Source of the DNA: Pseudoalteromonas sp. NBT06-2
GTDB lineage: Bacteria; Pseudomonadota; Gammaproteobacteria; Enterobacterales; Alteromonadaceae
Length of the DNA: 56,189 nt
NCBI RefSeq assembly: GCF_002276045.1
Contig: NZ_NQMR01000050.1
Location: 1-56,189 of the forward strand
Reading direction: 5' to 3'
Position numbers and translations under genes: made by a program. Below are positions 9,128-18,283 of this stretch, one piece after another. Each line of letters opens with the position of its first letter. Within the stretch, counting starts at the first letter, position 1. The notes under the pieces are model-generated. The model was not told where the DNA came from. It made no database searches and was given only the letters and a program-made list of their open reading frames with translations.

Positions 9128-9394
9128 TATACCCAAGCTACTTGGAAATGCATGATTTCAGCGGGAGTTTAAATGGTCAAATACAAGACATTTATTGCAG
9201 GTAATGGTTATTCCCTTATCAACATAAATAACGCGGTAGTTGACCATTTAAAACCCGCCCGTAGGGAATTTATCTGGTAAGTAATCACTACGTTACATCA
9301 GTTTGAAAGGCAATAAGCATTCCTAAAATGATGTGCCTTGTGCTAACTCACCTGATAAATTCTGAAACAAGCATTATCAAGTGGCTTGGGTATA
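9128..9394. repeat. Copy A of the TATACCCATG repeat family (267 bp, full length)
   Basis: The element begins TATACCCAAGCTACTTGG and ends with the inverted equivalent CTTGGGTATA. The block GATTTCAGC near the left end and a core at 9203-9233 (AATGGTTATTCCCTTATC and following bases) match copies C, D and E. Arms at 9161-9180 and 9240-9258 are inverted repeats around the core (TTTAAATGGTCAA against TTGACCATTTAAA). It has no coding capacity, so it would be a non-autonomous element. Confidence 0.8.
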
Positions 9395-9564
9395 TCTATC
9401 CAGATTGACACATCTTAAAGGAAATTTTACATGCCTTGGAACAAACGCCTTAGCAAACATTTGAGGTTTGCCTTTGACTCCACAGTCATAATGACCACAA
9501 TGTTGGAATAACAGCCTTTTCTCCAGTTTTAAATTTACATCAACGTTATAAACAACAAGCAACA
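9395..9564. other. Unexplained stretch after repeat copy A
   Basis: On the minus strand a short open frame (about 9400-9520) reads CGHYDCGVKGKPQMFAKAF and then RHVKFPLRCVNLDR. It overlaps the 3' end of the SpmA/B-type gene and has no start signal of its own. It looks like a protein or element fragment, but I do not recognise it. Confidence 0.25.
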
Positions 9565-10794
9565 CTAACCAAAAAACCAGTAACACACACCTATCGCTGT
9601 GACTATGCCAGCTAGATCGGCAATTAAACCACAAGCAACTGCATGACGCGTATGTTTAATGCCTACGGCACCAAAGTATACTGCTAATACATAAAAAGTT
9701 GTTTCTGTAGAGCCTTGTATAGTTGAAGCTAAACGCCCAGCAAATGAATCTGCCCCATGCGTATTCATAGTCTCTAACATCATAGCTCTTGCACCAGAAC
9801 CGCTTAATGGTTTCATAAATGCGGTAGGCATAGCATCTACGAAACGGGTATCACCATTGAATAAAATTACAATTTGGCGCATCCAATCTAATACAATATC
9901 TAATGCGCCACTTGCACGAAAAACACCTATGGCACATAACATAGCAAGTAAGTATGGAATTAAAGATATTGAAAACTCAAAACCTTGTTTTGCGCCCTCT
10001 ATAAACAACTCATATACATTGTGTTTTTTATAAAAAGCCCAAGTTAAGCATAATAAAATAAAGCTAAATATTAAAAAGTTACTCAGTACTGCTGATTGAT
10101 GACTTAATACATCAGTTGCTAAAGTGGAAAAATAAACAATTAAGCTGCCTAATATGGCAAATAGCCCACCTAAGTAAGCCAATACAACAAAGTTTGTTAA
10201 CTTTATTTTTTGCACCCAAGCCACAGTACATAATCCCACAATAGTTGAGCTAAATGTCGCAATTAAAATTGGAATGAATATATCTGTTGGACTGGCTGCA
10301 CCTTGTTGTGCACGATATACAAATACGGCAATCGGAAATAGAGTCACTGAACTCGTATTAAGTACTAAAAATAGGATTTGGGCGTTGCTGGCAGTATCTT
10401 TTTTTGTGTTAATGCTTTGCAAGTCATGCATCGCTTTAATACCAAGGGGAGTTGCTGCATTATCAAGCCCTAAAAGATTAGCACTTAAATTCATAGTAAT
10501 TGAGCCAAAGGCAGGATGATTTTTTGGCACTTCTGGCATTAACTTACTAAATAAAGGAGACAAACCTTTCGCCAAGGTATCCACCATGCCTGCTTTTTCA
10601 GCTATTTTCATAATGCCAAGCCAAAAACATAATGCGCCAATGAGGCCTATGGCTATTTCAACTGAGACTTTACCCATTTTGAATAGCGCATCAACCATGC
10701 GCTCAAACACTAAACCGTCACCGCCACCAATCCAAGTAGCCATAGCTGAAAAAAATGCAATGATAAAAAAAGATAACCAAATTCGATTGAGCAT
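9565..10794 (-). CDS. SpmA/SpmB-type (nucleoside-recognition Gate domain) membrane protein
   Basis: A 409-residue integral membrane protein that joins the two halves known in Bacillus as spore maturation proteins A and B. The first half contains LIGALCFWLGIMKIAEKAGM and NLSANLLGLDNAATPLGIKA, the second LSGSGARAMMLE and IQGSTETTFYVLAVYFGAVG. These are typical of Gate-domain proteins. About nine to ten membrane segments are apparent. In non-sporulating gammaproteobacteria the fused form is common and its role is unknown; transport or membrane homeostasis is a guess. It is divergent from rsmF, 187 bp away. Confidence 0.85.
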   Translation of the reverse strand: MLNRIWLSFFIIAFFSAMATWIGGGDGLVFERMVDALFKMGKVSVEIAIGLIGALCFWLGIMKIAEKAGMVDTLAKGLSPLFSKLMPEVPKNHPAFGSITMNLSANLLGLDNAATPLGIKAMHDLQSINTKKDTASNAQILFLVLNTSSVTLFPIAVFVYRAQQGAASPTDIFIPILIATFSSTIVGLCTVAWVQKIKLTNFVVLAYLGGLFAILGSLIVYFSTLATDVLSHQSAVLSNFLIFSFILLCLTWAFYKKHNVYELFIEGAKQGFEFSISLIPYLLAMLCAIGVFRASGALDIVLDWMRQIVILFNGDTRFVDAMPTAFMKPLSGSGARAMMLETMNTHGADSFAGRLASTIQGSTETTFYVLAVYFGAVGIKHTRHAVACGLIADLAGIVTAIGVCYWFFG

Positions 10795-10981
10795 AACTAC
10801 GCCATATTATTGTTATTACGATGCTTAAAATTTAAGTTTACTAAAGGTGGATGCTTACGAATACTGAAATTTCAAGTTAATAGTATAAAAGCACAAATTT
10901 AATTAAATCTAATGCAGTTACGTATACTTATGCCATGTTATTATTGCGAAAATTTAGATTTAGAGTTCATTTGAGGTTCAT

Positions 10982-12436
10982 ATGAATCAAAACACCTATA
11001 TACCACAAGCATTTATAGATGATGTTAAAAGCTATATCCCAGATCATCTTTGTATTAATGATTACATTAATACATGTAAACAACCTCTACGTCGTTCGAT
11101 ACGTGTTAATACACTTAAAATGTCTGTTGAAGAGTTTAAAAAAATAGCAAAAAGTAAAAATTGGGATCTGGACCCAGTGCCTTGGTGTAAAGAGGGTTTT
11201 TGGCTTAAGCGTCCTGAGGACGAAGAGAATAATCTTTCTATTGGCAATACCGATTTACATTTAAGTGGTGCAATGTATGTGCAAGAAGCAAGTTCAATGC
11301 TCCCGCCAACAGCACTACTAAAAAATAATGTATTTGGTGGAAACATCGTGTTAGATATGGCATCGGCACCTGGTTCTAAAACATCACAGATTGCTGGCTA
11401 TATGCAAGGACAAGGTATATTAGTCGCTAATGAATTATCGTCTTCAAGACTTAAAGTACTCAGTGCTAATATGAAACGTTTGGGAGTATCAAATGTTGCT
11501 TTATCTCATTTTGATGCAGCAGTATTTGGTGCTTATATGAGCGAGTGTTTCGATTCTATTTTACTAGATGCTCCATGCTCTGGAGAAGGCACAGTCAGAA
11601 AAGATGCTGATGCACTTAAGAATTGGTCATTAGAGTCCAATATTGAAATTGCTAATGTACAAAAAAAATTAATCGAAAGTGCTTTTTATGCACTTAAAAC
11701 AGGCGGTACTTTAGTTTACTCAACTTGTACTTTAACCCCGATAGAAAACCAAGCAGTGTGTGAGCATGTTCTATCATTATTTAAAGGCATGATTGAAGTT
11801 GTGTCACTCAATGATTTATTTGATGGCGCTAAAAATGCGACTACACCTGAGGGTTATTTGCATATTTGGCCACAAACTTTCGATTGTGAAGGCTTTTTTA
11901 TTGCTAAATTTAAAAAAATCGCCCACAAAAACCCAAAGGAAATAAAAATTAAAAAAGGCGATTTTCCTTTTACTACGTTTGATAATAAATCAAAACAAGG
12001 TTTTTACAGCTTAATTAACAAACAATTTGGTATAAAATCTTTACCTGGTACGTTAATGCAAAGAGATAAAGAGCTATGGCTATTTCCTCAAGAATTTAGT
12101 GAAATATCAAATAAAATTAAATACTCACGTATTGGTATTAACATAGGCACTTTGCATAAAAATGGAATTCGTCTAAATCATGAATTTGCAACTTGCTTTG
12201 GTGATTTAACAACAAAAAACCGTTTTGAACTATCAGATTCACAGGCAAATGAATATTTTGGTGGTAAAGATATAAAATTAGCCCAGTCATCGAGTGACAA
12301 AGGTGAGTTGTTATTAACCTTATGCGGCACTGGTGTTGGTTTAGGTAAGTGGATGAAGCATAAAATAAAGAACAGTCTACCACGAGATTTAGTTAGGGAT
12401 AACCAGTTAATAACTTGGGGTAAACCCTACAAATAG
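10982..12436 (+). CDS. rsmF: 16S rRNA (cytosine-1407-C5)-methyltransferase RsmF
   Basis: A 484-residue NOL1/NOP2/sun-family RNA methyltransferase. The S-adenosylmethionine-binding motif is [14 protein letters not shown] (about residues 125-138). The two catalytic cysteines appear at C199 ([13 protein letters not shown]) and C249 ([13 protein letters not shown]). The C-terminal third carries the RNA-binding PUA-like region typical of YebU/RsmF rather than RsmB, which has an N-terminal NusB domain instead. It modifies 16S rRNA in the assembled 30S subunit. It is a single-gene unit ending at a strong AT-only hairpin terminator at 12487-12523. Confidence 0.92.
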   Translation: MNQNTYIPQAFIDDVKSYIPDHLCINDYINTCKQPLRRSIRVNTLKMSVEEFKKIAKSKNWDLDPVPWCKEGFWLKRPEDEENNLSIGNTDLHLSGAMYVQEASSMLPPTALLKNNVFGGNIVLDMASAPGSKTSQIAGYMQGQGILVANELSSSRLKVLSANMKRLGVSNVALSHFDAAVFGAYMSECFDSILLDAPCSGEGTVRKDADALKNWSLESNIEIANVQKKLIESAFYALKTGGTLVYSTCTLTPIENQAVCEHVLSLFKGMIEVVSLNDLFDGAKNATTPEGYLHIWPQTFDCEGFFIAKFKKIAHKNPKEIKIKKGDFPFTTFDNKSKQGFYSLINKQFGIKSLPGTLMQRDKELWLFPQEFSEISNKIKYSRIGINIGTLHKNGIRLNHEFATCFGDLTTKNRFELSDSQANEYFGGKDIKLAQSSSDKGELLLTLCGTGVGLGKWMKHKIKNSLPRDLVRDNQLITWGKPYK

Positions 12437-12486
12437 CTGTGGATATAACTTGGATTTATTTGTACTTTTTTTTTAATCTACTGATT

Positions 12487-12523
12487 AAAAAGAAAATATT
12501 TTTAACAAAAATATTTTCTTTTT
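12487..12523 (+). terminator. Rho-independent terminator of rsmF
   Basis: Perfect 17-base arms, AAAAAGAAAATATTTTT and AAAAATATTTTCTTTTT, with a three-base loop. The T-run is within the right arm. It can act in both directions. Confidence 0.75.
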
Positions 12524-12539
12524 CAGATTTTGTTAACTA

Positions 12540-12660
12540 CACTTATTAGTACTTTCACTTCTCCCAAAACGAACGTGGAATTATTTTAGAGTTAACGCAT
12601 GGCTCGATTGAGCCAATCCCTAAGCCCAAAGCAATAATATTCGCTTTGGGCCTTTTTTAT
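12540..12660 (+). ncRNA. Candidate small RNA between rsmF and the PhoD-like gene
   Basis: About 80 bp after the rsmF terminator there is a second, independent plus-strand terminator: GCCCAAAGC (12624-12632), GCTTTGGGC (12643-12651) and six Ts. Just before it sits a perfect tetraloop hairpin, GGCTC-GATT-GAGCC (12601-12614). No open frame precedes them. Two stacked hairpins ending in a strong terminator with no gene to terminate suggest a short transcript. I see no clear promoter, so read-through from rsmF is the alternative. Confidence 0.4.
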
Positions 12661-12736
12661 ACATTTTAAAATCTTAGTATCTCTATATAGAAGGTTTTCA
12701 TAATTAAAACATACAAAAATGACTACTTATGTATTT

Positions 12737-14563
12737 TTACAGCACAAACTCTGTAGTTTCACCATTTCCATGTAAAATTTCATAATTTTCTAATTTACCG
12801 TTTTTTAACTTTATAAGACTTATTCCAGATAAACTCATTAAATGTTTTTTATCATTATGTGAAACTGGGTGCCTTGAAACCTTCATTTGCCAACGTTTAG
12901 TAAAAAAATTTAACGGACTTTTTGAGCCATATAAGCAACTATCCAATGTATCTAACATTGCTAGTAATTTAGTTGGAAATTGATTTTTGATACCACTTGC
13001 AGTTAATTGCCAAATACGATTATCCCTTTGGCTAAACCTTGCTTGTACTGAATAACAAAATGAATAATGTACATCCCCTGAAAGAATTAAGGTTTCAACA
13101 GGTGTATCAGCACGCTTAAAAATATTCATTAATTTTCTTGCCGCGCCTTCATGAGCCATCCAGTTCTCCACATCAACCAGCAAAGGATGACCACATATAT
13201 TAAACAATGATTGAATAGCTTCTATCGATTTAACGCCAAATACTGGTGCAGGTGAGATTAAAATAACACCTTCTTCCCCTATCAGGTTTTGCTCTAATAA
13301 AGACAGTTGTTCCCAATCCAATAACCCTGAAGGTTCATCAAAGTTATGCTCATTGCGCCATCTATGCGTTCTAGTATCTAAAACAACCAATTTGGGCTCA
13401 CATTGAATTTCATAATGCCAATAAGAAAATTGAAATATTTCTTTATCCAATGTATCAAAATGCCATCGTTCATCAATATGTGAGCTGATCATTAAATCTT
13501 TAAACAAGCCTGATTTTTGACCTGCATCATTACCCCAACCTTGAAAAATCCAATAACTAATTAATCCATTGGCAACAATACGTCTACTAACAGGGTTTTG
13601 ATAAATGTTTTGCTCCCAATTTGCAGTAAGATTCCAATCATCCGTTACGTCATGATCGTCAAACATCATTAAACAGCTAATATTGGCATATAATCTTTGG
13701 CTATGGTGCAAACCAGAAACAAACTTCAGTAGCATCTTTTTTTCACTATCAAAACATTTTTGAATTTGCTGATTTGTACTTTTGAATGTTAATAAGTCAA
13801 TATTAATACATTGCCATGCTTGCTTGCTGTAACAAAGTAAATACATTGCCACAAATTCTTCAAAACCTATCAAGTGATTTTCTGATTTTGCACTGGTGAA
13901 ATGCACTAAATCTTTTTTTAGCCAATACCCTAAAGTACGTTTTGATCTGTCCTGCCAAGGTGTGACAGGTAATTTATTGGCTCTGTGATAAAGTTGTTGA
14001 TTAATATCATCAGATAAATCAACATTAAGCGGGGTTTCTTTATAAATACCTAACGTATTAATTAACTGATATATCGCTTGTAACATAGGTCCCGCAACAT
14101 CATCTGCATAAATTTGATCGCCAGATAATAATAAAAGTTGTGTGCCAATCGAACCTTCACTTCTTTGTGTATTTTGATAATTATCCGCACAGATTAATGA
14201 ATCATCACTTGGGTGATGTGGGTTTCTACAAGAGCCATGAAATAAACTTTCAATTTTATGGGGGATCACAAAAGCAGGAAAGTCATGTCCTTCATAACAA
14301 AAGGCATTAATGTCTATATTTTGACTAATATTTAATTGGTAATGGATTAATTCATCTGTCGGAAAACATGCTTGTACAGGTGTAAGGTGGATGAGGCGGA
14401 CAAACAAGTGTTCGCCTAATTGAAGTACATCCTGTTTGATATCATGTTGATGATTGAGCAAGTTAATTACACAAGGATTTGCATTAGAAGTGGCCAACCA
14501 AATACAAACTGTCTGGGGCGTTGCAAGCCTAACCATTGGCCCCGCAATTAAAAATGGCAGCAT
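12737..14563 (-). CDS. PhoD-like metallophosphatase family protein, apparently cytoplasmic
   Basis: A 608-residue protein with the metal-binding blocks of alkaline phosphatase D-type enzymes: LLLSGDQIYADDVAGP (about residue 150), MMFDDHDVTDDWN (about 305), and LILSGDVHYSFCYSVQARF (about 515). It lacks a signal peptide, unlike the exported PhoD of Bacillus. It belongs to the long cytoplasmic subgroup found in proteobacteria, whose substrates are not known. The start at 14563 has an AGGAAG site a little far upstream (about 11 bases). It is the last gene after tatD on the same strand and could be cotranscribed with it, 25 bp away. Confidence 0.8.
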   Translation of the reverse strand: MLPFLIAGPMVRLATPQTVCIWLATSNANPCVINLLNHQHDIKQDVLQLGEHLFVRLIHLTPVQACFPTDELIHYQLNISQNIDINAFCYEGHDFPAFVIPHKIESLFHGSCRNPHHPSDDSLICADNYQNTQRSEGSIGTQLLLLSGDQIYADDVAGPMLQAIYQLINTLGIYKETPLNVDLSDDINQQLYHRANKLPVTPWQDRSKRTLGYWLKKDLVHFTSAKSENHLIGFEEFVAMYLLCYSKQAWQCINIDLLTFKSTNQQIQKCFDSEKKMLLKFVSGLHHSQRLYANISCLMMFDDHDVTDDWNLTANWEQNIYQNPVSRRIVANGLISYWIFQGWGNDAGQKSGLFKDLMISSHIDERWHFDTLDKEIFQFSYWHYEIQCEPKLVVLDTRTHRWRNEHNFDEPSGLLDWEQLSLLEQNLIGEEGVILISPAPVFGVKSIEAIQSLFNICGHPLLVDVENWMAHEGAARKLMNIFKRADTPVETLILSGDVHYSFCYSVQARFSQRDNRIWQLTASGIKNQFPTKLLAMLDTLDSCLYGSKSPLNFFTKRWQMKVSRHPVSHNDKKHLMSLSGISLIKLKNGKLENYEILHGNGETTEFVL

Positions 14564-14588
14564 GTATATAAATTCTTCCTAAGTTATT

Positions 14589-15365
14589 CTATTTATTTTT
14601 TATGTTAAATAAATTATAAAAGTTTTCTGTTGTTTGTTTAGCTAATTCAGCGTAACTAATGCCCTTTAGTTCTGCAATGTAATATGCGACATCTTGAACA
14701 TAAGCAGGTTGGTTAGTTTTTCCTCTATATGGTACGGGCGCTAAATAAGGAGAGTCAGTTTCTATTAACAGGCGAGCTAGTGGGATCTTTTTCACAACCT
14801 CTTTTAACTCTACCGCATTTTTAAATGTGACAATCCCCGAGATGGAAATATATAAACCTAGTTCCAGTGCTTGCTCTGCCATTTCCCAATTTTCTGTAAA
14901 ACAATGTAACACACCTTTGACTTGACCTTCTCCGTGTTCACGAAGCAGATTAATCGTGTCTTCTCTGGCATCACGAGTATGAACGATTAAAGGTTTACCT
15001 AACTGTCTTGCTACTTCAATATGGCCGATAAAAGAATCAATTTGAACTTGCTTAGAATCCTGACTGTAATAATAATCTAAACCAGTTTCTCCTATTGCCA
15101 CTACTTTTTTATGATCAGCCAAAGTGAGCAACTCAGATTTATCTAACGCATCTTTTTGATCTAAAGGGTGAATACCACAAGAAGCAGATACATCATCAAA
15201 GCTTTCTATTTTTGCTAACATATCTGGAAATTGATCTAAAGTAACAGAGACACACAAAAAATGTTCAACATCTTTTGCTCTGGCATTATCTAATACTTGC
15301 TCTAATGTTAAATCTAATTTATCAAAATCTAATCGGTCTAAATGGCAATGAGAATCTACAATCAC
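14589..15365 (-). CDS. TatD-family metal-dependent hydrolase (YcfH-like)
   Basis: A 258-residue TIM-barrel hydrolase. The N-terminal metal ligands are in DSHCHLDRLDF, followed by GIHPLD, the acidic ligand in AIGETGLDYYY, PLIVHTRDARED, and IETDSPYLAPVPYRGKTNQP near the end. This pattern is that of the YcfH branch, whose gene follows holB in gammaproteobacteria. Members are described as deoxyribonucleases or proofreading nucleases. It closes the pabC-mltG-tmk-holB-pilZ-tatD run and lies 15 bp after pilZ. Confidence 0.93.
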   Translation of the reverse strand: MIVDSHCHLDRLDFDKLDLTLEQVLDNARAKDVEHFLCVSVTLDQFPDMLAKIESFDDVSASCGIHPLDQKDALDKSELLTLADHKKVVAIGETGLDYYYSQDSKQVQIDSFIGHIEVARQLGKPLIVHTRDAREDTINLLREHGEGQVKGVLHCFTENWEMAEQALELGLYISISGIVTFKNAVELKEVVKKIPLARLLIETDSPYLAPVPYRGKTNQPAYVQDVAYYIAELKGISYAELAKQTTENFYNLFNIKNK

Positions 15366-15380
15366 GGTTTTCTACAGCTT

Positions 15381-15707
15381 TTACATAGTATAAGTTCGGT
15401 CAGCGGAGTGTATCATATCAATAACCAATTTTTCGATTTTATCTTTAACATACGCTTTATCATCAATGAAACTCACACCTACCCCAGGAGGATTCGAATT
15501 TTGACTTCCCTGCCCTGTGATCCATATCACTTTACCCGATACAATATCATCTTCTAAAGCATCTGGTAAGGTGATCCTAAGCGCAAGAGATTCACCCATT
15601 TCATATTGCATATTTGTACGTATAAACAAACCTCCTTTTTTTAAAAATGGCATATAACATTTATATAGCTCTCTTAAATCTTCAAAATCTACTAATAACT
15701 CTTGCAA
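15381..15707 (-). CDS. pilZ: PilZ-domain protein
   Basis: A 108-residue protein made almost entirely of one PilZ domain. Visible are KKGGLFIRTNMQYEMGESL and PPGVGVSFID. As in the original Pseudomonas PilZ, the N-terminal RxxxR c-di-GMP motif is not evident, so it may work by protein contact with the type IV pilus assembly ATPase rather than by binding the nucleotide. Its position after holB and before tatD is conserved in gammaproteobacteria with type IV pili, and no pilus genes are needed nearby. Confidence 0.85.
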   Translation of the reverse strand: MQELLVDFEDLRELYKCYMPFLKKGGLFIRTNMQYEMGESLALRITLPDALEDDIVSGKVIWITGQGSQNSNPPGVGVSFIDDKAYVKDKIEKLVIDMIHSADRTYTM

Positions 15708-15720
15708 AACTATATCTCTT

Positions 15721-16626
15721 TTAATTATTTAATTGTGCCTGTAATGAAAAAATCAATCTATTTGTTGCCAAAGTCACATTAAGCCCTAAAATTGTTTTTC
15801 TGCTGTTTTCAAAATGCGCTAACAACTTCATACACTCTTGGTAAGTATTAAACATTATTTTTTTGTTTAATAAATACTTTTTAATAATAGCAAATAAAAA
15901 AATGCAAAATACATTTATATGCTTAGGATTTTGCTTTAAGATTTCATCCACTAACTTTAAATCAATTTGCGCATGTAGACATTCAATAGATGAATATAAG
16001 CTATCCAGTTGATTTAAATCTCCCTGCTCATGCCAGTTTAATAATAATAGGGGCTGATGTGCAAATAAAATATGCCAAGGTTGTGCTATTAAACTAGAAT
16101 TAGCAAGCCAATTAGTTACCTGTTCAGGCTGGTTTATTACTAAGTTATAACATAAACAACGACTTCGTATAGTTGCACTTAAACGCATAGGCTCATTCGA
16201 TACTAAAAATAAATATCTATGTGCATTGGGCTCTTCTAGAGTCTTTAGTAAAGCATTTTGAGCTGCAATTGTCATCAGTTCTGCATTATGAATAATGACA
16301 ACTTTGTTGGCATTTTGCCCTGCTGATGACTGTACAAATTGCGCAACTTTACGAATTTCATCAACGCTTATGGTTTTATTGTCTTGTCCAATGACTAATT
16401 TATCAGGATGTGTTCCCGCTTTCTGTAACTGACATGATTTACATTGACCACACGTTTGTAATTGATTTGATGATGCATTACACAATATGCTTTGTGCAAT
16501 GTCTTGTGCAAACTGTGCTTTGCCAACTCCAGCTTGTCCACCCAATAAAATACCATGATGTAATTTATTGATACCATAGGCAGTTTCAATAGGTTGCTTA
16601 AATTCAGTGAGCCAAGGGTAAATCAT
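15721..16626 (-). CDS. holB: DNA polymerase III delta-prime subunit HolB
   Basis: A 301-residue AAA+ clamp-loader subunit. The modified P-loop is GGQAGVGKAQFAQ (about residues 29-41). A four-cysteine zinc knuckle follows: CNASSN, CGQCKSC. The sensor 1-type stretch LLKTLEEPNAHRYLFLVS ends in the SRC signature (IRSRCLCYN). The C-terminal collar region is poorly conserved, as usual. It acts with delta and tau/gamma to load the sliding clamp. It overlaps the tmk stop by 4 bp, a sign of translational coupling. Confidence 0.93.
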   Translation of the reverse strand: MIYPWLTEFKQPIETAYGINKLHHGILLGGQAGVGKAQFAQDIAQSILCNASSNQLQTCGQCKSCQLQKAGTHPDKLVIGQDNKTISVDEIRKVAQFVQSSAGQNANKVVIIHNAELMTIAAQNALLKTLEEPNAHRYLFLVSNEPMRLSATIRSRCLCYNLVINQPEQVTNWLANSSLIAQPWHILFAHQPLLLLNWHEQGDLNQLDSLYSSIECLHAQIDLKLVDEILKQNPKHINVFCIFLFAIIKKYLLNKKIMFNTYQECMKLLAHFENSRKTILGLNVTLATNRLIFSLQAQLNN

Positions 16627-17255
16627 TTATTAACTTCAGTTTGAAAAAATTCATCTAGTACATCGATAACACTCTTATGCACAGTGTCAATATTTTGGCT
16701 TGCATCAACCGTTTTAATTGAATCATCAGTATTGGCTATTTTAAGATATTTAGCTCTTGTACGTTGGAAAAAGGATAAATGCTCTTGCTCTATTCGATCT
16801 AACTCTCCACGTTTTGCTGCACGAGCTAAACCAATTGTAGGATCTAGGTCTAAATATATTGTTAAGTCTGGTTTTAAATCTTTTAAAACAATTTTTGATA
16901 ATGCAGTTAAGGTTTCATCTGCAATTTCTCTACCACCGCCTTGGTAAGCTTGAGAAGATAAATCATGTCTATCGGCTAAAACCCAAGTATTTTTATCTAG
17001 TGCAGGTAGAATAATATTAGTGACTAACTGCGCTCTGGCAGCATACATAATTAATAACTCTGCTTCTGCACTCATTGTCTCTTTATGTTCAGCTTTTACT
17101 AGATCTCTTAACGATTCTGCTAATGGTGTGCCACCAGGCTCTCTTACATCTATATAAGAGACTTTTTTTTGATGAAAGTAATTTTGACATAATGCAATTG
17201 CAGTTGATTTTCCTGCACCTTCAAGGCCTTCGATCACAATAAATTTAGCTGTCAT
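16623..17255 (-). CDS. tmk: Thymidylate kinase
   Basis: A 210-residue dTMP kinase, which makes dTDP for DNA synthesis. The P-loop is EGLEGAGKSTA near the N-terminus. The nucleotide-base loop is REPGGTPLAESLRDL, and ADRHDLSSQAYQGGGRE carries the DR motif and lid-proximal residues of the bacterial enzyme. It overlaps mltG by 11 bp upstream and holB by 4 bp downstream, so the three are one transcription unit. Confidence 0.96.
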   Translation of the reverse strand: MTAKFIVIEGLEGAGKSTAIALCQNYFHQKKVSYIDVREPGGTPLAESLRDLVKAEHKETMSAEAELLIMYAARAQLVTNIILPALDKNTWVLADRHDLSSQAYQGGGREIADETLTALSKIVLKDLKPDLTIYLDLDPTIGLARAAKRGELDRIEQEHLSFFQRTRAKYLKIANTDDSIKTVDASQNIDTVHKSVIDVLDEFFQTEVNK

Positions 17256-18267
17256 TACTTACCTTTATTTTTTTTAATTGATATTTTCTTACCGCATCAT
17301 TATGTTGCGATAGATTTTCTGAAAACTGATGACTGCCATCACCTTTTGCTACAAAATAATAATAATTTGAATGATCTGGAAACAAAGCAGCCTTAATAGC
17401 AGCATATGATGGCATAGCAATGGGTGTTGGCGGTAAAGCTTTTATTCTATAGGTATTATATGGCGTGTACTGTTTCAAATGTGCACGGGTTAAATCACCA
17501 TTAAATAGTTCGGCTAAGCCATAAATTACCGTTGGATCTGTTTGTAAACGCATTTTTTTATGAAGGCGATTAATAAAAACAGAAGCAATTAAAGGTCTTT
17601 CACTAGCTTTAGCAGTTTCTTTTTCAATGATCGACGCCATAATCAAAGCTTCATACGCACTTGAATATGGCAAACCTTGCTCTCTTGTTAGCCACAATTC
17701 ATCTAAAGTATCTTTCATCGCTGTATGGGATCTTACTAATAAAGATAAATCAGTATCTCCGGCTTGATAAAAATATGTATCAGGAAACAACCACCCTTCT
17801 ACATTTTGATGTTTAATTTCAAGTGCATTGACATAAAAACCTTCCATTTTTTCTGGCGTTACTCTTTTGATATAAGGAAGTGAAGTAAGTTTTTCTAATA
17901 CTTGTAAGAAACTCTCCCCTTCGATAATATTAAAACTGAATAAATGAACTTCTGAATTATTTATTCTTCTAATATTATCTAAGATTGAATCTGATGTTAA
18001 TTGATATACACCTGCTTTGATGTCGGTAAGCTTTGGTTCTAACTTAGCCAAAATACGTAAAGACCAACAACTATCGGTTAGTCCATCTTTTTGCCATTGT
18101 TCACATAACATATTTAAACCTGTACCAGATTTAACTTCAAATAATGTTGGTGAGATTAAGTTGATTGCTTGTGTTTTAAGCAATTGAATATGAAAATATA
18201 TGTATGCAACTATAATTCCAAAAATTATAGTTGTGTAAAGGGTGATTAATTTAATACTTTTTATCAT
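17245..18267 (-). CDS. mltG: Endolytic murein transglycosylase MltG (YceG)
   Basis: A 340-residue inner-membrane enzyme that cuts nascent peptidoglycan strands. One N-terminal membrane segment (about residues 7-28) is followed by a periplasmic region with a LysM-like part (IIEGESFLQVLEKL) and the catalytic YceG domain. The latter shows IMASIIEKETAK, which holds the conserved glutamate, RLQTDPTVIYGL and YNTYRIKALPPTPIAMPS. Gene order pabC-mltG-tmk-holB is the standard one. The start at 18267 gives a plausible membrane anchor. Confidence 0.94.
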   Translation of the reverse strand: MIKSIKLITLYTTIIFGIIVAYIYFHIQLLKTQAINLISPTLFEVKSGTGLNMLCEQWQKDGLTDSCWSLRILAKLEPKLTDIKAGVYQLTSDSILDNIRRINNSEVHLFSFNIIEGESFLQVLEKLTSLPYIKRVTPEKMEGFYVNALEIKHQNVEGWLFPDTYFYQAGDTDLSLLVRSHTAMKDTLDELWLTREQGLPYSSAYEALIMASIIEKETAKASERPLIASVFINRLHKKMRLQTDPTVIYGLAELFNGDLTRAHLKQYTPYNTYRIKALPPTPIAMPSYAAIKAALFPDHSNYYYFVAKGDGSHQFSENLSQHNDAVRKYQLKKIKVSNDS

Positions 18268-18283
18268 AATATTTTAAATACGA

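Noticed and set aside
9377..9634. 85-codon minus-strand frame with CGHYDCGVKG
   Set aside because: It starts within the SpmA/B-type gene in another frame and has no start signal; kept only as an unexplained stretch.
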